From: Monarcha castaneiventris obscurior
Taxonomy: Eukaryota > Chordata > Aves > Passeriformes > Monarchidae
Reading direction: 5' to 3'
Assembly: GCA_026261815.1 (NCBI GenBank)
Contig: JAMPIT010000575.1
Coordinates: 40,401,501-40,465,500, forward strand
DNA length: 64,000 nucleotides
Both the position numbers and the translations under genes were made by a program. The first letter of the stretch is position 1, and each line of letters begins with the position of its first letter. This document shows positions 37,475 to 48,900 of this stretch, in pieces. The notes beneath the pieces are model-generated. The model searched no databases and was not told the origin of the DNA. It saw only the letters and a list, made by a program, of their open reading frames with translations.

Positions 37475-40400
37475 CCTACAAAAACTTCGTAGATTAAGCA
37501 AAACAGACATACAAAAGAAAGAATTAAGTAATTTAATTTCAGACCTTTTTAAATATAATAATTTATTTTTTCATAGATTTGAAATCAGTTTTAAAATTAA
37601 TATTTAAGGAGTTAGGAAGAAATTATGTTACTTTTGATCAAGCAAAACACTTCAATCTCATCAGCAAAGAATCCTGCCCAGGCCCCAAATTATTTTTATT
37701 CAGCTAACAAATACAAAAACCAACTATTGGCACAGCATTCTCTTCTCTTTCCAATCTTAAACTTTTATAGTCTTACAGAATATTTTTAAACAGCTGCAGA
37801 ATGCCATGCCGGAGGCTTTAGTTTTAGCAGAGTTGAAATCACATACCAAGAGTCACTTTTGAGGTATGATATTTTTAATGAATTCTATAAATCCTATTAG
37901 TGACACTGAACACACTAAACTGCCCCTTGAAATAATTATTTATACCTACAAAAATGAAATTCTTCTTTTAGTGTAGTTTCCTTAGAGCTTAGACACATTG
38001 TTTCTACACACAGATTACAGATATACCTAAATAACAATTGGAAAATATTAAAGTATTAAAGACAAATAAATACTAACAAAGAGGTATCAAATGTTTAATT
38101 ATTGGTAATTTAAAATGTTAATAAAACATTGAAATGTTCCTATTATGGGCACATTACTACACCTATATTTACATGTGAAAAATTCTAAGAAAGAGTTTTT
38201 TCAAGAACTAGAGACAAAATCCACCTTTGTATTTAAAGTTATGCAGCATCACGTTTCACCATAGGAAATACATTTTCTTATAAAATGATAGCAGCATAAT
38301 AGTCCCTATAGTTAAGGTGAGAAAGGCCACCAAGCAGTTATTGACCTCACAGTACTCTCTGGACTAGAGAAATAATTTAAATTCTATATAAAGTTAAATG
38401 CAGGAGATTCCATCTGGAAGAGAGTCATATATATTTAAATAATGGTAAAACATTTTGCTTACTGTTTCTTTACCTGTGGCTAGCTGTAGTTAAATACTTG
38501 CCTGTGAGTCACCATTAATCAAATAAAACTCTGTAGCAGTATTGTAACTGAGAGTTTTCCACTGCTTTGTCTGATTCCACTTTTAAATTACATTATCATT
38601 CCTGTAAGTGCTATTACTCACACTAAAAATCTGCCAACTTACCTTTTGCTCAATGGACAACCCAGCTGTGTGTCCCTGTAGGGAATTCAGCAAAGAAAGT
38701 TGAGGCCATAGAATAAAAATTAAATGGAAGAATTAGAGAATGTCAGTATATTATAACCGTTTCACAGCATTAAGGTCTGGCTTGAGAAATAAATTGTTCT
38801 TGTCCCCAGTAATAAGCTATGGTCTATTTGTGTTCAAGTTTTTCTATATGCTGTGAATTATTTTGGTGTCAAATATTAGCTAGGTCTACTGTCCAAGCAG
38901 ACAACCATCTTAAATCACTCATACAAGACAAATATGTCTCCTGTAGCAGTAAAGAGTGAACAAACTGGGAAAAAATCCCCATCACTACAAATATAGATTA
39001 AACCTTTCTCACAGGAGCCAGAACTGTACTGATTATGTCAAATATGGTCATAATAGTACACAATGCAGTTGCATTTTACACTGTTGATGTTTTCAATGTC
39101 AATGAGATGTAGCTCCTGGAGAGTAATTCTGTAAAAAGACAAGTTAGCAGCTTTCGCACACTTTGCTGCACCAAGTGTTGGTCTTGTAAATCTTAATTTG
39201 TTGGTCTTCTAAATCCATTTAAATTGCTCAGATTAATATAATTTTGCCAATCCAGAGCTTTCAGAGCAGAACTGTGTAAAAATGTAAAATATTGAAAAAT
39301 ATGAAAATACGATTACAACAATTCACAATATGGGAAAAGCTGTTGAGAGCCAGTTTTGTGGGATATGTGAGTTCCTGAGATCCTACATCTCATCCATTAA
39401 AACGAAAATGGTGAATCCAAAAATTCTTTTAAGCTAATTCTTTGTCACTTAAAAATTATGAACTGACAAAATGAGTGGCATTAAAGTAGAATTAAAATTG
39501 AAGTTTTATACCATTTCCAAAGCTAAAATAGAAAGTGCAGATTTCATTACTATTGAAATCAATTTGTGTTAATCTTTCTGAAGTGACTGACACCTTGCCC
39601 CATTTTCATTGTTGTTCTTTGAGTGGGAGAGCTTTATTCACTATTAAAAAGAATGAAAACAGCAATTCAAACTCTTCAGGAAGATGAATAAGCAGCAGAT
39701 CTTGATGTCTTCTTGGATATTTCTATTTATCACACTCTGGATTCTATTTACAACACTGCAATTTAAATAATCCATATGAAACCTGCTTTAATTTTATTAC
39801 TTATATCTGACATTTCAGTTGCTCTGAGGCTTCCTTTGGGATTAGTTATTCTGTTCTGTAGTATCAAAGCAGAGCTAAAGGCACACCTTCAGATTCAAAA
39901 TGTCTATACCTCATGCATAATATGTGCACTCTAAAGCAGAGAAATTAGCCACCAGCCCAACAAACCACACCACCTTATTTAGGAGTCCAAGGGTACATCT
40001 ACATTACCATTTTAATCTGGATTGGAAGTGCATTTCTGAATTGAATCTCCCGATCATGGTAATTTAATGCTCTTATTTATCAAGAGGCAAAAAGAGCTGT
40101 TATTTACTACATCTTATTGTATTAGAGTCGGGTTCCTCTCTATACAGGATGGACTAAAGAGCTTCCCTTTTCTAAAAAAGCATTCTCTGTGTCCATTGGT
40201 AACATTTTCAACTACAGACTGACAAAGATTTTATGAGTTTGGGCAGACTGTAAGATTTTACTTATAATTTCAGGTAAAGGACTAGACCCGGCCACAGTTC
40301 AAAGCTCTGAAGAACAGTCAATACAGAAATATGGTGAAATGCAGCAGGCTTTTTTTTCAAGGATGCTAGGGCAATAGTTGATCTATGCTTTGTAAGTACT

Positions 40401-41425
40401 AGCTGCTGCTTTGAAGAGGTAAGTCTGTATGTAAGGGAGAACAAAGAAAACATATGTCACAAGACTGCTGCTGAACTCATAATTAAAGAGAGAGGATCTA
40501 ATTCCTATACCTCTGACCAACATGCACAAAATACCTAGAGTCACCTTTCAATAACTCTTTCCAAAACTGTGAATACAGATCTAAAATTCAACTGGTTGTG
40601 TGTTTTTCTGATAATCCTCTACCCTAATTTCCTGTTTTCTATCTTAATATTTTCTTATTTGATTTCATAAAAAAACAAAATTAAGCCAAGTGCTGTCAGT
40701 GTGAAGAACATTAAACTTTCAGCTTCATTATTGTGGTTTGTGAAGATCCATTTCCAAATCCCATACAACAGCTCCATGGAAATAATGCCTTATCAGATGT
40801 ATCAAATGCAACAGGGACTAGACCTGATGAGTATGAAAATATTGAGAAAGAAAAAAGAAACTAAGGCTCTCTGGGGAGTGGGAAAAGATAACACAAGAGC
40901 TGAAACAGTAAATCCTAAAATAAAGTCAAGAGGGCATGCAGAAGCAACCAGGGGGACAAGCTAGCACACAGGAGTGTAAAATGAAAGACACTGACTTAGC
41001 AGGTTCTGGAAGAAAGTATCAAAAAAAGCAGATACAGCCTCATACGTCTGAAACACCAAAGAGCTGACACAGATCAGCTAGACAAAGATAAATATGTGAT
41101 AGTGAAAAGAAATTCTTGCTCACAGACACACCTGGACACAGAGATACAAAAGACAAAAAAAGGTAATTGTTTCATATTTAAAGCCAGGATGCCCTTAAAA
41201 CACATTGATGTTTGCAAAGTCCTGCTGTGAATCCTTTGAAAGTGTGATCCCCATGGGATACCACCACCTTACAGATGAGGTGGTTTTTATTCTAATATTT
41301 GAACCTCTCATTTGGAACTGAAGGTCTAGGTTAAGTCCTAATTAATAACTATCACATGAATGCCTTAGCTATCCATGGGTAAAATAATCAAATCTTTAAC
41401 CTTAGTTCTACATCACAAATGTGTG

Positions 41426-41448
41426 TTGATCACAGTTGCTGTGATCAA
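41426..41448. repeat. Perfect hairpin, 10-bp stem, 3-base loop
   Basis: TTGATCACAG is followed by TTG and then CTGTGATCAA, an exact inverted repeat. The TGATCA cores in each arm are themselves palindromic. Confidence 0.65.
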
Positions 41449-42864
41449 AGGTCATAATAAATAGCAATATTATTTCATAAGATTTCTTAGCACAGCATTT
41501 ACACAATCATTATCCATTCTCCAACACAAAACACCTCATACAGAGTAAAAAATTTAAAAGTAAAGGGCAAAGATAGGAGAGACAGAAATCCGGACAAATG
41601 TGTCACCCTTTTAACAGAATACCAAATGTAATTATGCTTAAAGCAGGAATTAAGAATTACTGTTCAATAGCACTGTACCCAAAAATTCATGTAAATCTCA
41701 GGCCCAGAATGAGGAAATATGACAAAACATTTAAGAAACATTTAGATTTATATAGCATATTGCACTGCACAGAATTGTAAATACATGATCTCCTTCCTGT
41801 CTTTGTCTCCAGGAGGGACAAAAGATAGACTTGAGAAGAGACTAAATGATTTTGCATTCATGACTTTATGTAAAATATAATGTAGCAGATTTTCATAGCT
41901 CCTGATGGAGTCTGTAAAGAGATACAACAGAGAGAAACTTTAGATCCATCACATTTATGCTCAACTCCCCAGCTGTGGAGCATAGGATTCCAATCTGTTC
42001 TTTGCTCGGGAAACCTCTAGTAATTGTTGCAGATAAGACAATCACACATCCAATTTTTTCTAATTTTTTTCAGACACATGGAAAAGATGAGTAAACCTTT
42101 TATGGGGTCATCTGTTAAAGGTAATCCCAGCATGTGCTGTCTGCCCTCACACTCAAATTGTCAGAAAAATCTACCAGGGATTTTATCCTTTCTCTGTCTC
42201 ATGCAATTTGGATCAACGAAAACAACTTCTTGTTTACATTTGACATCAGACAGAGGCCTGATTTTTGGTCACATCATCAGGCCAAACCTAGGAGCAGCAA
42301 CCACAAAACTACACTGCAATTGAGATACTAAGTAACACAGTTTCCAAGAAAATCCTTGCAAAAAATCAACTTAATGAGGACTCAGCATGACAATTTCTCT
42401 AGTGAATGGATAATGCATACTGAGTGTTACAGGCAGGGTGAAGTTCACTGGACAATAACCCAAACCCACCTATTTCACACTGTGTTCCTGTTTCTTTCAG
42501 ATTTGAGTTTCTTACAGTATTGATCTGCATTCTCCTCTGCAAAGTGGTGTATTCTCAACATCCTAGAACAATATAAACAATTACCAGACCCATTTAACGA
42601 TGTAATAATGAAAAAAATCATAAAGAGAGAGGGGGAGCATGTACGTGTGCGGACATATGCGGAAGACATAAATGTGGAAGACAACAAGGTGAGGACAGAA
42701 AGAGGTAATTGAGCTTAAAGGAGACTGGAGGAGAAACACTGATTCTGTTATACAGAGAAATTACAGTGGTTGTATGGGGACATTACCATGGCATCAGATA
42801 AGCTGGAAACAAGAGACATTAACCACTGAGCGAGAATTACTCTCATGAGATCTGTTGCTTAGTG

Positions 42865-42899
42865 TTATGCACAAGCCCTGCCAGATAGCTTGTGCATAA
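42865..42899. repeat. Perfect hairpin, 12-bp stem, 11-base loop
   Basis: TTATGCACAAGC at 42865-42876 is exactly complementary to GCTTGTGCATAA at 42888-42899. This is the longest perfect short-loop stem I noticed in the window. It could be a terminal-inverted-repeat remnant or chance. Confidence 0.7.
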
Positions 42900-43844
42900 A
42901 TGAAAGGGACTTCTGTAACCAGAGGTCATGTGGTTCTCTGTGGTAAAACTATGCACAACAGGAGTCAATGTCTAATAGCTGTATCTACTCAACAGCTTAA
43001 CTTAGAGTAGCTTGTTACTGTAACCAGAATTTCAGAGGTTGCAGTTTACTTTTTTTATTAGTTTCGGAATAAAATGCACGCACCTGGCAGGTTAGAAATC
43101 CCACAATAACATGACATGGACAGTTACGTCAAATAGACATTCCCAGATTGATTTGAATCACTAGTGATGGCAAATACAGTACCTCTACTTCATTTGCCTG
43201 AAAACCATTTCTCCCCCTGTTTCTCCTCATGCATAAACATATAGGCACTGCAACAGCTGAGAAATAAATCACTCAATAAGTAAATCCACTAGCAAGTATA
43301 GTGATATCACGCCAGCATAATTTTATTTCTTTCATTTAAATGTATACAAGACCCTCAATTCCTCCCACTCCTAATAGTGGGAGATTCATCCCCCACTTAA
43401 CATTTGTGCACTTGAGAAATGAATCAAGGTTTCTCCTGCTCACTCATTATTATCATTGGAAAATTAAATGAAACTGTATCTTTCCACAACTTGTAAATGG
43501 TTATTTGACAACACTTTACATCAGGAGAGCAATTTCCTACTTATCACTCGTAACCAGGCCAATCACTTTCACAAAATGAACAGTGAATCTATAAAATACA
43601 CTTCTATGCTTCACAGTGTTTGCACTAAGTAACTAGCAGTTAAAATTATTGACAGAGAAATAAATTTGTACAAGTCAGACTGCAGAAAACAGCAAATAGC
43701 CATTAAAGACATTAACAATCCTAAAACAATTCCACGAAATAAAATGTCAAGTGTTTAATGGGGGTTAGAAATTGGGAACTTTACCATAAAAATATTTATG
43801 ACTTGGTTTCCATCTTCTTTATCTCAGTTTCTCATCTGATGAAA

Positions 43845-45008
43845 TTGCATGGAAGTAAGTTCTGTGGGGTTTTGTGGGGGTCTGCAGGGATGGCCTCTGT
43901 GAGAAGACATCGGGAGGTGCCTCCATGTCAGGAACAGGCTGCCCAGAGAAGGTGTGCATGCCCCGTCCCTGGAAGTGTTCAGCCTGATCTCCTGGGGGGG
44001 CATCCCTGCCCATTGTAAGAGGATGGGAACTACGTGGTCTCTAAGGCCTCTTCCAACCCAAGCCTTTCTGTCATTCTATGAGGCTGTTTCTGACAGAGCC
44101 AGTTCCAGCTGGCTCCAAGATGGACCTGCCATTGCCCAAAGCTGAGCCCATCAGCAACAGTGGTGGTTCCTTCATGATAACACATTTAAGAAAGGGAAAA
44201 ACTGCTGAGCAGCAGCTAGGAGACAAAAGGGAGAATATATTTGAGTCCTGTAGACACCAATGTCAGGGAAGAATGAGGGAGAGGAGGTCCTCCATCTGCT
44301 GGAGGAGAGATTCCCCTGCAGCAGGGGAAGACCATAACATGGAGGTCCATGCTGTAGCAGATATCCACACTGCAGTCCATGGAGGATCCCATCCTGGAGC
44401 AGGTGGACATACCATGAGGAATTTTCAGCCTGTGTAAATCCCAGGCAGGAGCAGGCTTTCTGTCAGGAAGTGTGGCCCATGGAGAGGAAACCTCATAGGA
44501 AAAATCCACAACTGAAAGACTGTACCCCATGGAAAGAACCCAATACTGGAGCATTTTTTGAAGAACTGCAGCACATGAGAAGTACCCATGTTTAAGAAGT
44601 CCATGGAAGATTTTCACTGTGCTCTCACCTACACTGGGGAAGAACAGGAGAAGAAAGGAGCAGAAAAACTGACAAACCCCATTCTCTATCCCCCTGTGGC
44701 ACACATGGGAAGGAGGCAGGAGAGTTGGAAGTGAAGTTGAGCCAGCAAAGAAGTAGAGGGGTGGTGGGAAACTGTTCTTAGCTTTGTTGTATTTCTCAAT
44801 ATCCTACTCTGCTAATGAAAATAAATGAAATTAATTCCAAAAAAACCCTCCGTTTTGCCCATGACTGTAATTGGTAAGTGGTTTCCCTGTTCTTTCTTCA
44901 ACTCCTGAGCTTTTCCATCACATTTTCTTTCCTTGTGCTATTGAGGAGAGGGAATAATACAGAAGCTGGGTGGACACCTAGCAGCCAGCCAAGTGCTGTG
45001 CTATACCA
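43845..45008 (+). mobile_element. Avian ERV LTR interrupted by CR1
   Basis: A second, different LTR type. Landmarks after the interruption are GCCCAAAGCTGAGCCCATCA, CTGCTGAGCAGCAGCTAGGA, a series of CCATGGA...CTGGAGCA motifs (44340-44560), AGTGAAGTTGAGCCAGCAAA, poly(A) signal AATAAA near 44820, CCGTTTTGCCCATGACTGTA and GGTGGACACCTAGCAGCCAG. The 5' part (about 43845-43925, TCTGTGGGGTTTTGTGGGGG and GGGAGGTGCCTCC) appears separated from the rest by a CR1 3' end at about 43925-44083. No internal retroviral genes flank it, so it is most simply a solo LTR. The 162-codon minus-strand frame at 44216-44704 is part of the LTR and not a gene. Ends are approximate and the class is uncertain. Confidence 0.75.
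43925..44083 (+). mobile_element. CR1 LINE 3' end nested in the LTR
   Basis: GGAACAGGCTGCCCAGAGAA, CCCCGTCCCTGGAAGTGTTC, GCATCCCTGCCCATTG, GGTCTCTAAGGCCTCTTCCA and the terminal CATTCTATGAG form a compact CR1 3' terminus with an internal deletion relative to the usual sequence. LTR-like sequence lies on both sides, implying that CR1 inserted after the retroviral element. Confidence 0.8.
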
Positions 45009-45483
45009 GTACAAAATCGGGGTAAGTAAAAAAACCCTGTATTTTTAATTGAAAATAAAACATTTGAAGATAGATATAGCTCAGCTTTTTATACAGACAC
45101 TCTGTGACTTGAACACCAACACTTTATAAGCTTTAAAACTCTGCTAACAAGGCATGCACTCCAAAACACTTCAGCATCACTGAGGTTGGATGTTTTTCCT
45201 CATTTTTCTTACATGTGCTTGATCAGGACACAGAAAAAAAAAACCTTAATCTGAACAATCTGTAGAGGAACCTGTACTGATGATGTTCCAAAGTTAAAAA
45301 CACACTGCTAAACATGTAAAGCAGATGCCATCCGTGTTACTGGAGTGACTCAGCTCTGTAAAAGGGGCAGACCCATTATATCCCAGGCAGAACTGCAAGG
45401 GGGAGCAGAGTTCTGCGGCTTCAGGGCCAGAATATTGCTAGGGTAGGAATGATTTTACACTTCTTCCATTAAATATAGCAAAT

Positions 45484-45540
45484 TCATTGATGAAGTTCAG
45501 AATTTTCATAAAAGTCATTGATGGAGCTCAGAATTTTCAT
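45484..45540 (+). repeat. Tandem duplication, 31-bp period
   Basis: TCATTGATGAAGTTCAGAAT followed by TTTCAT recurs 31 bases later with two substitutions (26-base units at 45484-45509 and 45515-45540). It is a local duplication without coding potential. Confidence 0.85.
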
Positions 45541-45941
45541 CATTTTCCCCCAGGGACTACTAACGCTGTGGCTAACACCCTAATTTGTTGCTTCTGAAAG
45601 GAAAGAACTTGAACCACAATTTTACTATGCTATGAGTGACTGCAGCAGCCACTGAGCACTGAGTCCTACAGAGAATGTGACGGACTCATGATAGCACTGC
45701 AGTAGATACTTAAAACCAGAATACAGAAGCAGTTGTCACATACTTGCCCTCAGCTTTCCTTTTATTGTTTGGTTAGATTGAGCTCCATCCTACCTATTAC
45801 AATGATTTAAAGTAGTTCACTTAATCTCCTCCACACCTGACTTTAAACCTGTTTTCTATAGAAGGCCCATTTACACATTACAAATAAGTGCTGCCTGCTT
45901 ACAGTTACATACCTCTAAACGGAGAACTGAAAAGCTGAAGT

Positions 45942-45959
45942 ACTTTGAAATTTCAAAGT
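45942..45959. repeat. 18-bp perfect palindrome
   Basis: ACTTTGAAATTTCAAAGT is its own reverse complement. Its right part recurs imperfectly just downstream as CCTTTGAAATTT. Confidence 0.75.
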
Positions 45960-48900
45960 CCTTTGAAATTTAAATCCAAGGAAGGATTTTCAGTGAGGCT
46001 GATGCCTGAATTACAACCACATTTTGTAGCATTGAAGCTTTGCTATTACTCACCTGCTTCCATTTGTTAGGTCAACTTAAAATGCTTTAATTTTCAATTT
46101 GTCTCTCTTTACGCTCATTCAGATATGTATGCCTTAGTATTTCTTACATGTTTGATAAAAAATTATTCCCTTTCTTTATAAAGTAGTTCTAACAAGTTAC
46201 ACTTTATGGTCAGAAACAGCTGATGGGCATTCAAAAAATAGAATTAATTGTGCCACATTCACAGTATACCACACTCACATTGTATGAAGGTTTCTCAGGG
46301 CAACTTTCAGACAAGAAGACTTTTCTGAGTAAAAGCAGAAATCCAGTGAGAGATAACCACTTCACACCTGCTGTGTGCCTCTGAACATGTTTTGAGAATT
46401 TCCCACAAATCTAAATTCAGCCTTGATGAAAATGCCTGAAGCTCTGCCTCCTTTAGTCTGTTAACACTAAGGTGAATTTGTTCAGTGTTTTGAAAACTAA
46501 ACAAACAAAAATCAGCTTCTTCATCTTTAAAATAATACTGTGGTTTTTAGACAGTATCTGGTATGAAGGTGCAGTAAACCTCTAGTGCCTCAGGGGCTGA
46601 AAGAGATTGCATTGCAGGGAAGCATGCTTTTTCTTCAAACCTGTCTGCAAAAGAGGAAAAAGTGATCTCTGGTATTCTCTACAGGCACTGGTGCCTCCAA
46701 GCTCTTCTGCCTCCTGAGGAACAGCCTCATAGACATAAAAGAAACAGCCTCTCCGCCCTGCTAAACAAAGTGTGAAGATTGTAACAGGTTTTCCCATGAG
46801 ACCCTGTTCCATATCCTGCCCTTCTAAAAAATATGCGAGTGCAAATAAAACCTTTCATGAGTCACGTCCAGATACGTATCCAGGGAGACATCCCAGTCTC
46901 AGTGATATACATTGATATGCATTTGCATCAACTGCAAAACAACTTTTGCAGGAGAAAAATTACTGCCAGAAAAGCACCATCTTCCAGAAGAAGCTACTGT
47001 CTAAAAGTCACAAACATAGGGGAAACCAGCCCACAGATTTCCAAATAAAATGTAATACTCAGCTCTCATAACTCCGACATCCTCCCAGGTACACAGACTG
47101 CTGTCTCAAAGAAACGACATGACCTTTGTGGGCATTACCAAACTGCCTCATTTTGCAAAAGTCAAAACTCAAGAGGAAAATTTTGCTTCTTTTTGTGTTG
47201 TGTCAGTATATAATGAAATGATGAGGCAAGATTGTTGTTTTCTGCAGAGGGATAGTTGTTTGGTGTTAAAGTCTAGGGAGTGTGACATCTTTTCTGTGGT
47301 GCTGTGAAAGGCACAGATGCTCACAAAGGCGTGTGCACATTGGCAGGCCCTGCAATTTTTATTGTGGTAGATGGAGAAATTAAAGTATAGAAGGAATAAT
47401 GAAGTATGCCTTAGAGCTATTCACACTGTCTCTCTTCTACAAAATTCTTCTGCTGTTGAAATTAAAAGTGAGAAAGTAATATTTTCTCTTCCTGACCCTG
47501 ATAAAATCTTTGTATTCCAGAGAACAACCTTTATACGGAACACATCACTCACAGGCTTTTTCAGATGAAAAGAAAATACATGATACAAAAATGCGGTCAG
47601 GGTTGGCACTAGTTTAACACTTGCAAACAAGCTGGGTTTGCTAGGATTCTGGTTACAAGGTCAGTTCACTGCATTCCTGAGAAGCCTAAGAATTTGGGTA
47701 TAAACTGCACTGAGTCATCTGCAACATCATAGAAAGTACCCCAAAAAAACTTCCCATATTATGTTGTATTTTCCAAAATAAATTTCTATTAAAATAGAAA
47801 TACCGCAGCATAAGCTTACTGCAATTAAAATTGAAAATCTGTTATTTAAGGAACAAATTCCTCAGCAATAATTGTGTTTCAAGCCAGACTTGTGACTTTC
47901 AATAGTACATATTGAATCAAAGACTTAATACATATTGAATGCAGCAATAAAATAATTTCTACTATGGCATGCCCTGAAATAAAACATATATTTCCATGAG
48001 AAAAATAATCATAGACCTCAAACTTCAACAATCCAACAATATCAAAAACATTTTTCCACTGTCAAAATGTGAAGTTTTTATAGGAAGACCTATAAAGAAC
48101 AAATGGCAAAACATTATTTTTTAACTTTGTTTTCCCATTAGAATTTAAGAAAAAAAAGGTTTAAGTCACATAAATGCAAGAATGTGACATAACAGTTGTT
48201 ATTCTTGAATCTTTAAATATAAATGACTCAAAAGTATTGATAATTAAGCCACACACTCAGAGATGTTCAAGTTATAAATACTTAGTTAAACGGAGACTTA
48301 AATGTGCACAACGTACTAGGCTTCCTCTCTTAATTCTTAATCGAAAGATAAGCACAACAAATGAGAATTAGAAACCTGGGAAATCACAGACATGGAGACT
48401 ATGAATAAGGGTACCCCAGAATCAACTTTATCTTAAAATGTCTTGGCATGCAAAGACTCACGTTGCTGCTGAATGACAAGCCTTTTTATTATTAACTTGC
48501 AGGCTGTACATGTGAAATACATGATAACACTTACTTTACATTAAAAAATGATGGCATGGTGTGAGAAAGGATGTTGTGAAAAAGATATGAAAAATAGATA
48601 GCTTTCAGGCTGCAGGATGACATCACGTCTGCCACAGTGTACCACTACAGATGACATGTTTAAGTGTATCAATGGCTCCTCAAGTCTGTGTTTGAAGTCA
48701 ACTTTATGGTATAAACAGAAGTTCATTTTTCTAATCCAGAGCCTTGTAAAAGAAACTGAGGACCACCCAACAGGTTTGATGCTATGCAATACCAAATATA
48801 TCAATTTTCACAGATTTTTGCAATATATGAGAGAAAATCAGTAAAGTATGTCAATCAGCAGGTCATGCCAACAGCTGCTGGGCCACCAAAGCCAGCATAT

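Larger units (their letters stand above)
37475..43844. other. Intergenic, no gene seen
   Basis: Strongly AT-rich, especially 37.5-39.8 kb. It contains two perfect hairpins (41426-41448 and 42865-42899). Open frames at 40701-40964 and 42024-42331 have no domain features. No repeat family is recognised. Confidence 0.5.

Noticed and set aside
44216..44704. 162-codon minus-strand open frame
   Set aside because: It lies wholly within an ERV LTR, is antisense to it, and shows no domain.
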